Assembly (NCBI GenBank): GCA_030512335.1
Contig: JAULSU010000004.1
Coordinates: 5,208,001-5,272,000 of the forward strand
Direction: 5' to 3'
Source of the DNA: Immersiella caudata
Lineage: Eukaryota > Ascomycota > Sordariomycetes > Sordariales > Lasiosphaeriaceae
Length of the DNA stretch: 64,000 nt
Under the pieces are notes generated by a model, which saw only the letters and a list, made by a program, of their open reading frames with translations, was not told where the DNA came from and ran no database searches. Position 1 is the first letter of the stretch. Every line of letters starts with the position of its first letter. Below, one piece after another: positions 1-10,559 of this stretch. The translations under genes and the position numbers were made by a program.

Positions 1-236
1 GCGTCGGTGGGGAACAAGTTCGAACGCCAGACGTCGACCTGGAGACCAATAAGCGTGGTGTTTGTGGTGCCTGCACGCTGTTAGTCATCGTCAACAGGGT
101 TTGAATTCAGTGGGGACGTACACTGGTAGACGTCGACGAGCTCGGAGCCGCAGAAGACGCCGTTGGCGGGGCATGCGGCCTGGGCGCCGGTGAAGAGAGC
201 CACGGCGGCGAAAAGGGCGGTGGTGAGCTGGACCAT
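1..236 (-). CDS. Small secreted protein, 5' part only (gene runs off the left edge)
   Basis: The gene starts at ATG 236 on the minus strand and is cut by the window edge, so its stop is not visible. The first 20 residues (MVQLTTALFAAVALFTGAQA) form a clear signal peptide. The mature part begins ACPANGVFCG and shows three cysteines within the first 40 residues. An intron lies at 71-121 (51 bp; GTACGT donor, CTAAC branch point, GCAG acceptor). Splicing joins ...VDVYQ to CTTNTTLIGL in frame. A TATA box lies about 125 bp upstream. The product is probably exported and disulfide-bonded. The family is not recognised; effector or adhesin-like roles are possible but not shown. Confidence 0.7.
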
Positions 237-1675
237 TTTGGAGGTTGTTGGTTCTCGTGAGAGGGCTGAGTTTGAAGGTTGAGGTGAGTGCTAGATTGGG
301 CTGTGCTGTTTGAAGCTGATGATGAGGGACAAACAGGTCGAAGGAGGGCGGATATGCTGTCTTTTATAGGCTTCTACGCCGGCCTCTGCCGTTCTTTTCC
401 ATGAGTTCTCGCACGACAAGTTAGAAACACATCGCCGAGCACAAGCGCTATCTCCTCAAATCCGGACTTGTCCCCAATGCCCCCCTGTCGAGTCGATCTA
501 GTCAGCTTGAGTGGATGTTTGCACTTCAAACCCTGCTTGAGCAGTGTTGGTGGTGTGGGATTCGAGGCGCAGACTGCCCTGGATGGCCCTGAGTGGTTTC
601 CGTGCTTGAAACGTTCGTGGGATATTAGGTGAGGGAATCATCAACCTTTGGTTGTGCTCTCTCAATGGCTCAATGTTGAGTAAGAACACGAGACCTGCCC
701 CTCAGCATGAAATTGTCAGCCAAACCACAGGATTTTTGCCGCGTGGGTAACCTTAGTCCTACGGTTACCTGATAAGCTCTCGATTAGTCGCGACAGCTGG
801 TGGTGGCCTGCTTCAATGGAATGCTGAAGCCTCCTCTCTTCCAAGTCCCCGTCTTCGACGAGAATTTTCATTACAACTCGGAGTTGCTGCGGCATCAGGG
901 CACTTCAGAGTTCGGCATTGGATACGACTGCCCCTACTGGTATTTCTGAGACTGGTTTGCCCCTCCTTTGAGGCTCAATGGGACGGCATCGTAAGACAGC
1001 AAACGGGCACTTGGACAAGAGAAGGAATGCCAACCTCGATTCGGGAGCCACGGAACAGCGCTGACAACATCCACGCTGCTGGTCAGAACTGGCGAGGTAA
1101 CGTCGCAGCGAAGACTCTTACGGAGCAGCTGCCATGGTACAGCACGCGGATCTGACTGCACTGCAGATACATGTATACGAAGAACCAACCAGAGAGCGTG
1201 TCGGTGGCCGATATGAGCACCTCGCAGCGCCCGCCGCACCCCTGCATGCCGCGTGATGAACGACTTCTGGATACTTCTGGTCCAGGTAAGTTGAACCTGC
1301 AAGCAGAAATACACCCGTAGACCGAGCTGCAGTCCGAGTGACAGGTGGCCATGGTAGCGTGCGGCACAAACTCTCTGGTAAGGCTGACCGAACGGCGTAG
1401 ATTTTTTTTTCTCCTTCGGGCCGGTCGGGAGGCGTCGGCTGGCTGTGGCATGACACATTTGTAGACAAAGAGCGCCGTGCAGTTCTGAGTAGCCAAGCAA
1501 CTCTGGCACTGGATGGGGTCATGTCTCTATCAGGCGCAGTGAGACCGGGGGTAATGATGAAGCATAACGAAAAGGAGAACGTCTTCAAGATGCGATGCTC
1601 GCAGTAGGACGTCCAACAGAAGAAGCCCCGTATGTCAACTCACATCTCACCAACATGTCCTCCACAGGCCTCAGC
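237..1675. other. Intergenic, 1.4 kb; only weak cysteine-rich frames
   Basis: It contains the promoter of the left-edge gene. On the minus strand around 1290-1530 one frame reads DPIQCQSCLATQNC and later CHSDCSSVYGCISAC, cysteine-dense but without a start, signal peptide or convincing splice sites that would join them. It could be the remnant of a small cysteine-rich gene or chance. Confidence 0.3.
361..368 (-). promoter_or_regulatory. TATA box of the small secreted protein gene
   Basis: TATAAAAG on the minus strand, 125-132 bp before the ATG at 236. This is a usual TATA-to-ATG distance for a fungal gene with a short leader. Confidence 0.5.
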
Positions 1676-2500
1676 TCACCAGTTATCGTCGTCATCGAGA
1701 CCAGAACCAGACCTCCGCCGTTTCTGACACGACAGCGGAACAGCCAACGCATCAACGAACTCATCCGCCGACTCCTCCTCTTCCGCATCCTCAGCTACAC
1801 CCCTCCTCTGTCCCACTCGCCCCTCACTCTCCTCCTTCCCCTCCCTCCCCTCCCTTTCCCCCTTCAAACCCTCACCCCCCTCGCCACCAGACGCAGCCAA
1901 ACCCTGGACATAAGCCCTCGGAACCCATCCCACCTCCCCCAGCTTATTCTCCGCCACAAGCCAACCATCTATTCCAATCAGCACCTCGACATAATCCCTG
2001 TCTCTCACAGGAATAGTGAGTGGAAAAAAAAACCTACCAGCATCCCCATCAAAGTTTAGAAGCAGCACGTCCTCCCCAGCCACCACACTCAACTCGTTAT
2101 CCTCCGCGGCGACAAAGTCATACAGCACCGTGCGCCGCTTTCCTCGGTTCGATTCGGCCCATCTACTTCTGGAAGTGGGTTGTTTCCTTCCAGAACCGGT
2201 ACTGGTGCCGTTTCTACGCCCCATGAAGGGGTTGGAGGGCGTGGGGATGCTTGTAGTTGACGCAGGGATAGCTTCGTTTGAGGGGGTGGTGTTGGTTGAT
2301 GCAGATGTCCTTCCTACTTCGATGTCCACTGCAGGTTTTGCAGCAGCTTCGAGCTGAGAAGCGGGGGTGCTATCCCCGTTTGCATCAACGAGGAGCCAGC
2401 CATCGTCGTCAGGGTCGTTCTCTGGGTATGCCGATACCGACCCGCGAGTGCATACGATGATGCCGTCGGGGTAGCGGGAGAGAAGGGAGGTGAGCGGCAT
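1676..2500 (-). CDS. SH3-domain protein, 251 aa
   Basis: The start is ATG 2500. An in-frame 69-bp intron at 1969-2037 (GTAGGT donor, CTGAT branch, AATAG acceptor) is best removed, because its translation interrupts the SH3 fold. After removal a compact SH3 domain covers roughly residues 120-175: it opens with TVLYDFVAAEDNELSVVAGE, then has a DGW step and a GWVPRAYV end, i.e. the ALYDF-like start, the acidic RT loop and the final PxxYV. SH3 domains bind proline-rich peptides in cortical-actin or endocytic complexes. The N-terminal 110 residues are low in complexity, and the C-terminus is acidic then basic (QKRRRS). No second domain is visible, so the partner pathway is unknown. The intron-retained reading also stays open. 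Confidence 0.7.
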   Translation of the reverse strand: MPLTSLLSRYPDGIIVCTRGSVSAYPENDPDDDGWLLVDANGDSTPASQLEAAAKPAVDIEVGRTSASTNTTPSNEAIPASTTSIPTPSNPFMGRRNGTSTGSGRKQPTSRSRWAESNRGKRRTVLYDFVAAEDNELSVVAGEDVLLLNFDGDAGRFFFPLTIPVRDRDYVEVLIGIDGWLVAENKLGEVGWVPRAYVQGLAASGGEGGEGLKGEREGREGKEESEGRVGQRRGVAEDAEEEESADEFVDALAVPLSCQKRRRSGSGLDDDDNW

Positions 2501-3259
2501 CCTGGCAAAAGTGCGAGGTGAGTGAGTAAATTTGGTGTTGTTGGGCTGGAATGGAAGGGAGGCGGGATGAGATTGATTGCGGGGGTGGGGGGTTCTCCAA
2601 GAGGCTCAACGCTGCGGGGTGCTGACGCGGACGGATAATTGGGTGCCTGGGGTGCTTTCAGCTGGTTGGTTGCCTGGATGCAGGTTGTTTTGTCTGTCCT
2701 TTTGCAGGTGGTAAGGAGCAAAAAGCAAACAATGACATGCTGTCTCTTGCACATTCCAAAGGCGTTTGGGGCATTGTTACGAGCGCTTTTAACGGCCCAC
2801 CGGGAGGAGGCAGCTATCTTTGGACAGGGGTACCCTGCAGCGATGGATGCGTTGAAAACGAGCCAGAAGGGCCTTGTACAACGCTTTGAAGGGCGTTCGG
2901 GCGTTGTTACAAGCGCTTCGAAAAGTTAGCGAGAGGGATGTAGCGTGCCCTTGAACACGTACCTTTCAAGCGCGAGATGTGTTGAAAGCGGCCCAGAGAG
3001 GTCTATCACGATGCTGATAGATGCCTCACTTCTACCAGTGCACACGTTAGCCGAGACCCCAGGATGCATTGAAGACGATTGGGAAGGCCTATTACGATGT
3101 TGACAGACGCCTCACTTTTAGCAGCTTTTAGCAGCACATGCGTATAGGGAACCAAGTCAAGGGCAAGTCGTTCCATTGGTTAAGGCCTAACTACCTCGTC
3201 TCAGAGACGTGACTATCATGAATTCTACACCTCTTCTCTCCATGCAAAGGCCTCCCACC
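2501..3259. other. Intergenic, 0.76 kb, with diverged repeats
   Basis: It carries the promoter of the SH3 gene and the region beyond the stop of the L-domain protein. Its only visible structure is the diverged repeat family at 2846-3121, listed separately. Confidence 0.5.
2846..3121. repeat. Diverged ~60-bp repeats, three copies
   Basis: Copies begin near 2846 (partial), 2976 and 3063. The last two align over about 59 bp, from GATG-TTGAA through GATG-TGA-AGA-GCCTCACTT, with many substitutions. A shorter motif (GGCGTT-GGGC-TTGTTAC-AGCGCTT) is also seen twice, at about 2761 and 2890. They look like an old tandem array, with no coding potential. Confidence 0.5.
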
Positions 3260-4637
3260 TCATTTCGCTACTCCAATCTCACTTGTCGAAGGGCCTGACG
3301 CCGGCAAAGCCCCCGACATCGTCCCATGGTTCGGACCCTGCTGCGAAAAGCGCGAGCTATCCCAGCGTCTCACCGACGGGCCACGCTCCATCGTACTCGA
3401 GCCCGCAAACGTTGGCGCAGTCTGCACTCCAGGCGGGGGTGGGCACGCGTCAACCCACTCGCTGTCACTACCCTCGTCCTCCTCCGGAATCACCACCATT
3501 CTAAGCCTCTTCTGCGCCTCCTTCGCTTTGGCGGCTTCTGAAGCAGCCAGAGCTTGGGCGCTTTCAATAGTGGTGGTTTGCTTCTCGATCTTGCGCATCA
3601 TCCAGCAGATGAGGATGAGGATGAGGATCCCACCTATGCCACAGCCAAGTCCGATCCCCCACTTCTGTCCCGTGCTGAGATAACTGCCACTGGATTCCGG
3701 GTGGGCGGGCGTTGGAGATGGCGCTGTGGCTGTCGCGGTAGAAGAAGCTGCACTTGTCGCGTTTGCGGTTGCGGTTGAAGTCGTAGCTGATGGCTGCTTA
3801 AGCACGGCACTGGCAGGCTGCGTGTGGTTGCCTTGGCACTCGTATGTCCCTTTGACGATTTTGTCTTTGAAGTTGTCGTCAAAGTAGGAGCAATCTAGGG
3901 ACTCGCTTCCGGTGATGAAGAAGTTTCCTGTGACTTCGGCGAGCTTGGGGAGTTTGACGCTTCTAAAGGCTCCTGCAAGTTGGATTTCGGCGACTGACAG
4001 AAGGTTTTCCGCTGCGAACGCGACAAGGAGTGGGTTCTCAGTGATGACAAGAGCAGTTCCGATGTGCTGGACTGTCGACAAGCCGAGGTTAGTGAGGTTT
4101 TTGTGCCTGGTGACAAGGAAAGTATCCGTGACGGTTGTCAAAGCGAGAAATGAGAGCGTTGCAAAATCATTGTCCGTGAACCAAAGGTTTTGGACACTCT
4201 TCAGTTTCGGGAAGCTCAGATTGTCACCCGGCTGATCCGCTGGGGTGGGAAGTCCAGATAACGGAAGGATGCGACCGGAGTTGTGAACCCTGATGTCACC
4301 AATCAGAGTGTCGACGTTTCCCAAGTCGATGGGGTCGGTCATATCGTCAATAATCAGGTTCTTGTCAACAGTGTTCGGCATGTGGCTATTCTCGAGTCCG
4401 CATGTGATTGCGTCCGCAAGCTTGTCCGTGTTGTCGATGAATGCGTCCTTGGATTGATCGCAGTACGTCGGTGATCCTCCCTGGGACGAGCCCCAAGGCT
4501 CATCAATACCTGGAGACTTCGATATTAGCACCAGTTCGGGCGCGGGGTAGGAAGTTGAGCTCACGGTCGCGGGCAGGCGGGCCGCCCAAGGCCAGAGCAA
4601 GCGCTGCCACCGCTGCAGCTACGGATAGAATGCGCAT
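3260..4637 (-). CDS. Single-pass surface protein with receptor L-domain/Ecm33-like ectodomain, 440 aa
   Basis: Exon 1 begins at ATG 4637 and encodes the signal peptide MRILSVAAAVAALALALGG. A 55-bp intron (4510-4564; GTGAGC, GCTAAT, CCAG) joins ...GPPARDR to IDEPWGSS in the long frame. The ectodomain shows the repeated leucine/isoleucine pattern of Ecm33/Sps2-type L-domains (GDIRVHNS, KSVQNLWFTDN, TSTVQHIGTALVITENP, LAEVTGNFFITGS), with paired cysteines. A Ser/Thr/Ala-rich stalk follows. The family is usually GPI-anchored, but here there is a transmembrane helix (WGIGLGCGIGGILILILICW) followed by a basic stop-transfer and about 110 cytoplasmic residues. It probably acts at the cell wall-membrane interface; a sensor role is inference. 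Confidence 0.8.
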
Positions 4638-4914
4638 TTTCGCCGTTTGCTTTGGGTGGTTTTTCGCGGTAAACTTGAGAGATATGCTTTGTCGGCGCTC
4701 GTTGTAGTAGGCTTCAAGCGAGCGCCGTGGTCGAAGTGTTGGAATCTGAAAGATCTGCCAAGGCAAGGGCTCGGTGTTAGGCTTAGGAGAGGTCCTGTGC
4801 TCACTGAGTGTGATCGGAGAGGGTTTTGTCCTACGTAACTGCCCTATCTGCCCATCCATTGACAAATTACACCCCACTCACCGACCCGAAGTTACTCCAA
4901 CCTCAAATCCGGGC

Positions 4915-6578
4915 TCACATAACACTATCTGTAGCTGACTGATGGACCCACGGAACCCCCCCTTTACTCTTCACGCCAGCTTCCTTGTTGGACGCATCGC
5001 CCTTTGTTTCACCGTCCTCCAGGATCTGCCGACCCTTGTTGCGCTTTATCATGTAAGTCAACCCCGCGGTCCACGCTGAAAGCGCCACTGAAGTCGCAAC
5101 CATGGCATACATTCCCCGCTGTGCGCCATCAGCCTACACTCTCGAACCTCGTTGGGATCAAAGTGACTCACCTCAAACCAGGGCGCCATGGAGGCTCCAT
5201 AGAAGACAATACTCCACCACGCGTTCACGGCGTTGCTCCCCAGATTCATCCCGGCTAGAACAACTCCCCGAAAGACCGGGGCCCTGCCTCTCATCGCATC
5301 ATTCGCCCAAGCGAAGAACACGGCTTGGCAGGCGTAGACAGTCCCAGCCCAGTAGTAAGCAGCAAAGACCACGGTTGTCGCCTTGCCACCTCCGGGATTG
5401 GCGCTATGCATCGCAGTCAAGATCATCGCCGAAGTCGCCACGCCAGTTACGCCGATAAAGTATCCGACCAGCTCTCGACATCCTCCAAGGGTATCCGTCA
5501 GGGCAGCCCAAAAGAGTGTCGATACAATACCAACAGCTGGCACGCCGGTAGGGTAGTTGTTCAGCTGAGAGACGGCGTATCCCCGCATGCTAGGGTGGCT
5601 CTTCATGTAGAGCGCCAGGAGAGCGTTGGAACTGAAGGACTCGGTCTCGCCGGCAATGATCCAAAGAATTACGAAGCCCCACCACTCCCAGGATGTGAGA
5701 ACGATGCGAACAAACGACCAGGTGAAGACCTTGGGTTTCGATTCCAAATCTTCTTCGGTCGTTTGTGACAACAGTCGGGAGACAGCAAGAGAGCGCTCCT
5801 CGGGGGTGAGGTATGGTGCCGTCGTCGTCTCAGGGGTGTCAGGAAACAGAAGCAGGCCGTACAACGCCACGGGGATGGTGATGATCCCATCGATGATGAA
5901 CAGCCAGCGCCAGCCCGAGAGCCCGTGTCGACCGTCCATCGAAGCATGGATCCCAGATTGGATGAAGCCACCGATCATCGTGCCCGCTAAACCCGAGGCC
6001 GTGAAGATCCCGCTCCGCTTGCCAAGCTCGCGCTCCGTGTACCATGACCCAAGGATGTAATGGGTTCCCACAAAGGTGGTGGCTTCTGCCAACCCCTGAA
6101 AGAACCGAATAGCCATGATGGCCTGCGGAGTGTGGGTGCTCGCTGTGATCATGGTGAGCCCAGCCCAGATGAACATCATGGTCGGGAAGAAGTATCGAGG
6201 CTTGACATAATGGAGCGCTAGGTTGGATGGGATCTGGCCGATGATGTAACTAGACGTAGGCAAGCTCAATAGGCGTGACAGACAATCTGATCGGTGCCAA
6301 CTCACCCCACGGTAAAGACCGTGTTAATCACATTCAGCTGGTTGCCCCTGAATCCCAGCTCCTCTTTCATCCCGGAGACATAGGCATTGTTCAGGTTTGT
6401 CCGGTCAAGCTGTCCCCCCCAGCGGCGTCAGAATGGGCCCGCTGAGATAGACAGCAAAACTCACATAGTTGACGAAGTAGCTCAGACAACAGAAGGTGAG
6501 GATGAAAAAGTCGATCTTGCGAACCAATTTCCGCTCGTTGGCGCCCCTTGGCTTCACTTCGTGGGTGGACTCGGCCAT
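4915..6578 (-). CDS. MFS permease, Dal5 (allantoate/nicotinate-type) family, 499 aa
   Basis: Four exons: 6465-6578, 6306-6409, 5172-6249 and 4915-5118. The introns are 55, 56 and 53 bp, each with GTGAGT and a proper AG; all junctions keep frame. The start (MAESTHEVKPRG) precedes the family's typical RKLVRKIDFFILTFCCLSYF first helix. Then come DRTNLNNAYVSGM, the helix-4 IGQIPSNLALHYVKPRYFFP stretch and RFFQGLAEA. About 12 hydrophobic segments and a hydrophilic tail fit the anion:cation symporter family, which imports small organic anions such as allantoate, nicotinate, pantothenate or biotin. The exact substrate cannot be read from sequence. Plasma membrane is expected. Confidence 0.9.
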
Positions 6579-7057
6579 TCCGGCCCCTAGAAGCCGTCAC
6601 GAGTTGGGCGCAGCGCTGCATGCACGGGGGAGCGTTGTAATCACAAATAACGAAGGCGGTGCAGGACTTGGAACGCTCTGTTCGTTTCGGATGTGGCGCT
6701 GGCGGTCTGTTCCGCCATAGCGAAAAATCGGAATCAGGACAGGGATGGTCGTTGCTCAAGCCCGACGCGCGAGACCGAACGATGACATCATGGGTCTGAG
6801 TCGCTGCAAGTCGACGGAGCTTGCCGCGGGCTAAGGCAAGAGGAAAGAAAACTGCAAAGTGTGTTGTGCCACGACAGACGAAGGCCAGGCCTTGAGACTG
6901 GAAACGAAGTTCTATCCAACTCGAATTCGGTAATACTCAAAGGGTGAAGCCGAAGCAGGGGGGTCACCCACCAGCGGAGTCCCGTCTCCACCAGCACCAC
7001 CACGCACCTTCCCCCACGCCTCACCTCCCCACACCTCACCCACCGCACTCACCGCAC
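6579..7057. other. Intergenic, 0.48 kb
   Basis: Upstream region of the permease and downstream of the reductase. Nothing recognised. Confidence 0.5.
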
Positions 7058-8215
7058 TCACCGCTCCACTTTCCCACCCATCAAATCCTCCCTCTCCAAC
7101 ATACTCTCCACCGTATCCCTCACACTTTTCTCCAAGCTCGTATACTCCACCCCCAAAACCCTCCTCGCCTTACTACTATCAAACCCCCAGTGATCCTCGG
7201 GGAAATCACTCCTCACCTCCTCCCTCGGTGGGAACTTGTCCTCCAATTCCGGAAACTCCTTCCTGATAATCTCCGCAATCTTGGCATTCGAGAAAAACTC
7301 GCCCACCATGTAAAACCGATTTCCTCCTGCTTCCGGCACGGTGAGGGCGCGGACGTGCGCTAGTGCTACGTCGCGGACGTCGACAAAGGTGAAGACGGGT
7401 GCGGTGGGTGCTATGCCGGATTTCATGCGGCCCAGGACCATATCGCGGATGCGATGGTTGGAGGTGTTGAGGCTGTCCAGGGAGGTTAGGCTGCGCGGCA
7501 GGGGACCGAAGGTGTAGGTGTTGTTGATGGTGGCGAGGTCAAAGTTTGGTTTTTCGGTAGTGATAAAATCCCAGGCGGCTTTTTCGGCGAATTTCTTGGA
7601 GGCGCGGTAGGTGTGGGCTGGGTCGGTGGCTTGGGCCCAGGTTACGTTACACCAGTTGGTTTCGGAGTATATGGGGAGGTGGTCGGGGGCGACGTTGAGG
7701 ACGGCGGCGGAGGAGGAGGTGATGACGACGCGTTTGACGGTGGGCGCGAAGGTCTTGATGGAGGCGAGGATGCCGGTGGTGCCTTTGATGGCGGGGTCGA
7801 GGCAGTCGCGGAAGGGGTCGTCGAAGTGGAGTTGGTAGGGGGAGGCGGTGTGGACGACGTAGTCGAAGGGGGGGGAGGATTGCACGGCCGAGTCGAAGGC
7901 GCCGTCTTGGGCGATGTCGCCGACGATGACAAAGGAGACGTTGTCGCGCACTTCGGGGTTGACGCCTTCGACGATTCGTTGACCTTTGTCTTTGGAGCGG
8001 GCGGTTACCACGACAGTGAAGCTGGATTGTCAGCGAGTCCTTTGTGTTCTTTGCGCTGGGAGTTCCGGCTTACCCATTGTCCAGCAGGCAGTCAAGGACG
8101 TGGGAGGCGATGAAGCCAGTTCCGCCTGCAACAATCAGCAACGGTCAAACATCCATTGGATTTCTTGCTCACCCGTCAACAGCACCTTTCCTGGGCTTTC
8201 CTTCACAGCTGGCAT
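7058..8215 (-). CDS. NAD(P)-dependent epimerase/ketoreductase, Gre2/dihydroflavonol-reductase type, 352 aa
   Basis: Three exons: 8173-8215, 8074-8125 and 7058-8021. The introns (8126-8172 and 8022-8073) have GTGAGC...GCAG and GTAAGC...CCAG ends. Splicing builds the N-terminal Rossmann strand VLLTGGTGFIASHVLD (GxxGxxA), which is absent if the long exon is read alone. The catalytic YRASK (YxxxK) and a preceding SSSAAV serine stretch are present. This extended-SDR family reduces aldehydes, ketones or flavanone-like substrates with NADPH; the substrate is unknown. It is head-to-head with the FAD monooxygenase at 8813, so co-regulation from the 597-bp gap is possible. The coding strand changes from C-rich to G-rich near 7330. 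Confidence 0.88.
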
Positions 8216-8812
8216 TGTGGCGGCGATTTCGGCCTTGTCGGACGGTGATGCGGGGAAGTCGGAGGACGTTGCCCGCCGAAGTTCTCGATCGAGGTTGATT
8301 TATGTTGCTCAAGTCAGCGTATCGGTAGCGTACTGGCCGCGTATCTGCTGTGCGTTTTCTGCGGCGCTATTCAGGGTGCTGTGGGACTGGGTGCGAGCTA
8401 ACTGACAAGCAAAAGGCACCCGTCCCGCCACCCGACGACGAAGCGTGGATAGCGGGGTAACCCGGCGTCCGGAGTCCGGAGCTAACCCCACCCGATGCCC
8501 CGGCCCCCTTTCCAGCAGCGTCTTCAGGGGCGCGCCACACAGATCTTGGCTGGAGTGATTCTCAGTCGAGGTCCTTGAAGAAAACTTCTTACAGCTCTCA
8601 ATTCCGACGTCACGGGAAAGATACTCGGCGACGTTCGACCGATTTGTTCCTCTTCCGGTGCAGCCGGACCCCCACATCTTGTGCGGTCGACTGGGCCCTC
8701 ACCCGTTTGCCGGGAGACGCCCAACGCCCCGATCAACGTCCACCTTGCTGGAACCACTCTTTACGCACCCCAGCCCCTGAAGTCAACCACGTCCCTTCGC
8801 CAAACGCTCAAC
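8216..8812. other. Shared divergent promoter region (reductase / monooxygenase)
   Basis: The 597-bp gap lies between two start codons facing away from each other. No TATA box or binding site is recognised with confidence. Confidence 0.4.
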
Positions 8813-10093
8813 ATGTCTGCAGCAACCAACCCCAACCGAGGGGACATTGCCCCGGACTTCCATGTGGCCATCATCGGCGGCGGCATCACCGGAATCAACC
8901 TTGCCCTGGGTCTACAAGCGCGCAGGATTCCCTTCACCATATACGAGCGCGCTCCAGCCTTTGGCGAAATCGGCGCAGGCATCGGTTTCAGTCCCAACGC
9001 TGAGCGTGCCATGGCGGCCATCGACCCGACCATCCTTGCTGCCTTCAAAGCCGCCGCCAACCCCAACGGCGAGGACTACTTCCAATGGGTCGATGGCCAT
9101 GCCACCGAAGAGCTCCTTTTCAAGCTCCATGTGGGCAAAGACGGATTCCAAGGTGGCCTCCGTTCCGACATTCTCGACGCCTGGGCCTCGCTGGTCAAGA
9201 ATCCCACTTCGACCGTCCAGTTCGGCAAGACTCTGGCCTCCATCGAATCTCCTTCGCCGAACTCTGCGGTCACTCTGCACTTCACCGACGGCACCACCGC
9301 AACCGCATCCGTCGTAATCGGCTGCGACGGCATTCGCTCCCGCGTCCGACAACTCCTCCTCGGCGAGTCCTCTCCAGCGGCCCACCCGCATTACACCTCC
9401 AAGTTCTGCTACCGCGCCCTCGTCCCAATGGATCGCGCCGTTGCTACTGTTGGTCAATACAAAGCCGGAACCCGGTTCATGCACAACGGCCCGGACGCCC
9501 ACGTCATCACCTACCCCGTCGGCGGCAACAAAGTCCTCAACGTCTTGGTGGTATTATCCGACAACGGAGGATGGACAGACAAAACTAAGCACACTGGTCC
9601 CGGTTCCAAGGAGGAAGTACTTGATGCTTTTGCGGGATGGGGACCAACTGTGCGAGGAATCGTGGATCTCATGCCTGAGCAGATGGACAAGTGGGCCATC
9701 TTCGACATGCTGGACCATCCCGCTGAGAAGTACAATAAGGGACGAGTGTGCATCGCAGGTGACGCGGCCCACGCGACGGGCCCGCATCTCGGGGCAGGTG
9801 GCGGTATGGGAATCGAAGATGCCTTGGTGCTCTCGGAGCTCATGGACGCGGCGGCAAGGGGCGTGGGGAGTGTTGAGAAGGCGTTGGAAGCGTACAACGA
9901 GATTAGGTACGAGAGGACGCAAGCGGTTGTCAAGATGACACGGAGGGCCTGCCTCTTGTTTCACTGGCAGGTTGAGGAGGTTGGAAACGATGGGGTGAAG
10001 TTTGGAAGGGAAATTGCGCCGATGTTCTTGAAGGTGTGGGAGTGTGATCAGGAGAAGATGGTTGAGGAGGCTTTGGCGAAGTTGGAGGGTTGA
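8813..10093 (+). CDS. FAD-dependent monooxygenase, salicylate-hydroxylase-like, 426 aa
   Basis: The start is ATG 8813 (CAACATGTCT). The frame remains open upstream only from a non-ATG codon, so the longer reading is rejected. Class A flavoprotein motifs are in order: the dinucleotide-binding GGGITG in HVAIIGGGITGINLALGL, the DG motif GCDGIRSRVR, and the GD motif GRVCIAGDAAHATGPHLGAG. Length and motif spacing match salicylate 1-monooxygenase/FAD_binding_3 enzymes, which hydroxylate an aromatic ring with NAD(P)H and oxygen. The actual substrate may instead be a secondary metabolite. No intron and no secretion signal, so it is cytosolic. Divergently arranged with the reductase. Confidence 0.9.
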   Translation: MSAATNPNRGDIAPDFHVAIIGGGITGINLALGLQARRIPFTIYERAPAFGEIGAGIGFSPNAERAMAAIDPTILAAFKAAANPNGEDYFQWVDGHATEELLFKLHVGKDGFQGGLRSDILDAWASLVKNPTSTVQFGKTLASIESPSPNSAVTLHFTDGTTATASVVIGCDGIRSRVRQLLLGESSPAAHPHYTSKFCYRALVPMDRAVATVGQYKAGTRFMHNGPDAHVITYPVGGNKVLNVLVVLSDNGGWTDKTKHTGPGSKEEVLDAFAGWGPTVRGIVDLMPEQMDKWAIFDMLDHPAEKYNKGRVCIAGDAAHATGPHLGAGGGMGIEDALVLSELMDAAARGVGSVEKALEAYNEIRYERTQAVVKMTRRACLLFHWQVEEVGNDGVKFGREIAPMFLKVWECDQEKMVEEALAKLEG

Positions 10094-10559
10094 GCAATGT
10101 AAAAGGGGGGTTGCTGCGGACTGGATGCTCGGCTACCCAAGTTCAGAAACGTCCATTGTTTGTCTCCCAAAAAAAAAAAAAAAGATATTCCCTGCTTTCA
10201 AGCTAGCCAAACGTTTGTGTTCCCATTCTTTACCATTCCACATAAAGTCTCTGCCTCGTTAGATTTAGGGAGGAATTATCAGTCTCGACTTCGAGGGTCG
10301 CTTCGTACCACTCGGTCCAGCCACTGACACTCCCGGGCCGGATTTCGGAGTTCACGGAGCCCCAATCCAAAAATCCAGTCGGGATTCGTATTTTCTCACA
10401 CACGTTGGTCGTATCCTGCAAAGTGCGCAGAAATTCGGATGCCCACTGGTCAACACGAACCAACACCACGTGCCCAGCGAAGAGTCGACGACAACCCTCC
10501 GCAGCTCAAATACCATCCTCCCTGCCATCTCTCCCTCAACCCATCCGTTTCACCTCCAT
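10094..10559. other. Intergenic, 0.47 kb, with a 15-A run
   Basis: 3' flank of the monooxygenase. An A15 run lies at 10169-10183. A minus-strand frame at 10230-10469 has no ATG start and no recognised motif. Confidence 0.4.

Noticed and set aside
1083..1509. Cysteine-dense minus-strand ORFs as a small secreted protein gene
   Set aside because: The signal-peptide-like MKTFSFSLCFIITPG lies in another frame, with only 19 bp available for an intron. No consistent gene model.
8681..8812. 44-residue N-terminal extension of the FAD monooxygenase
   Set aside because: The frame is open, but it begins without an ATG and lacks conserved residues. ATG 8813 has a good context and gives the usual enzyme length.
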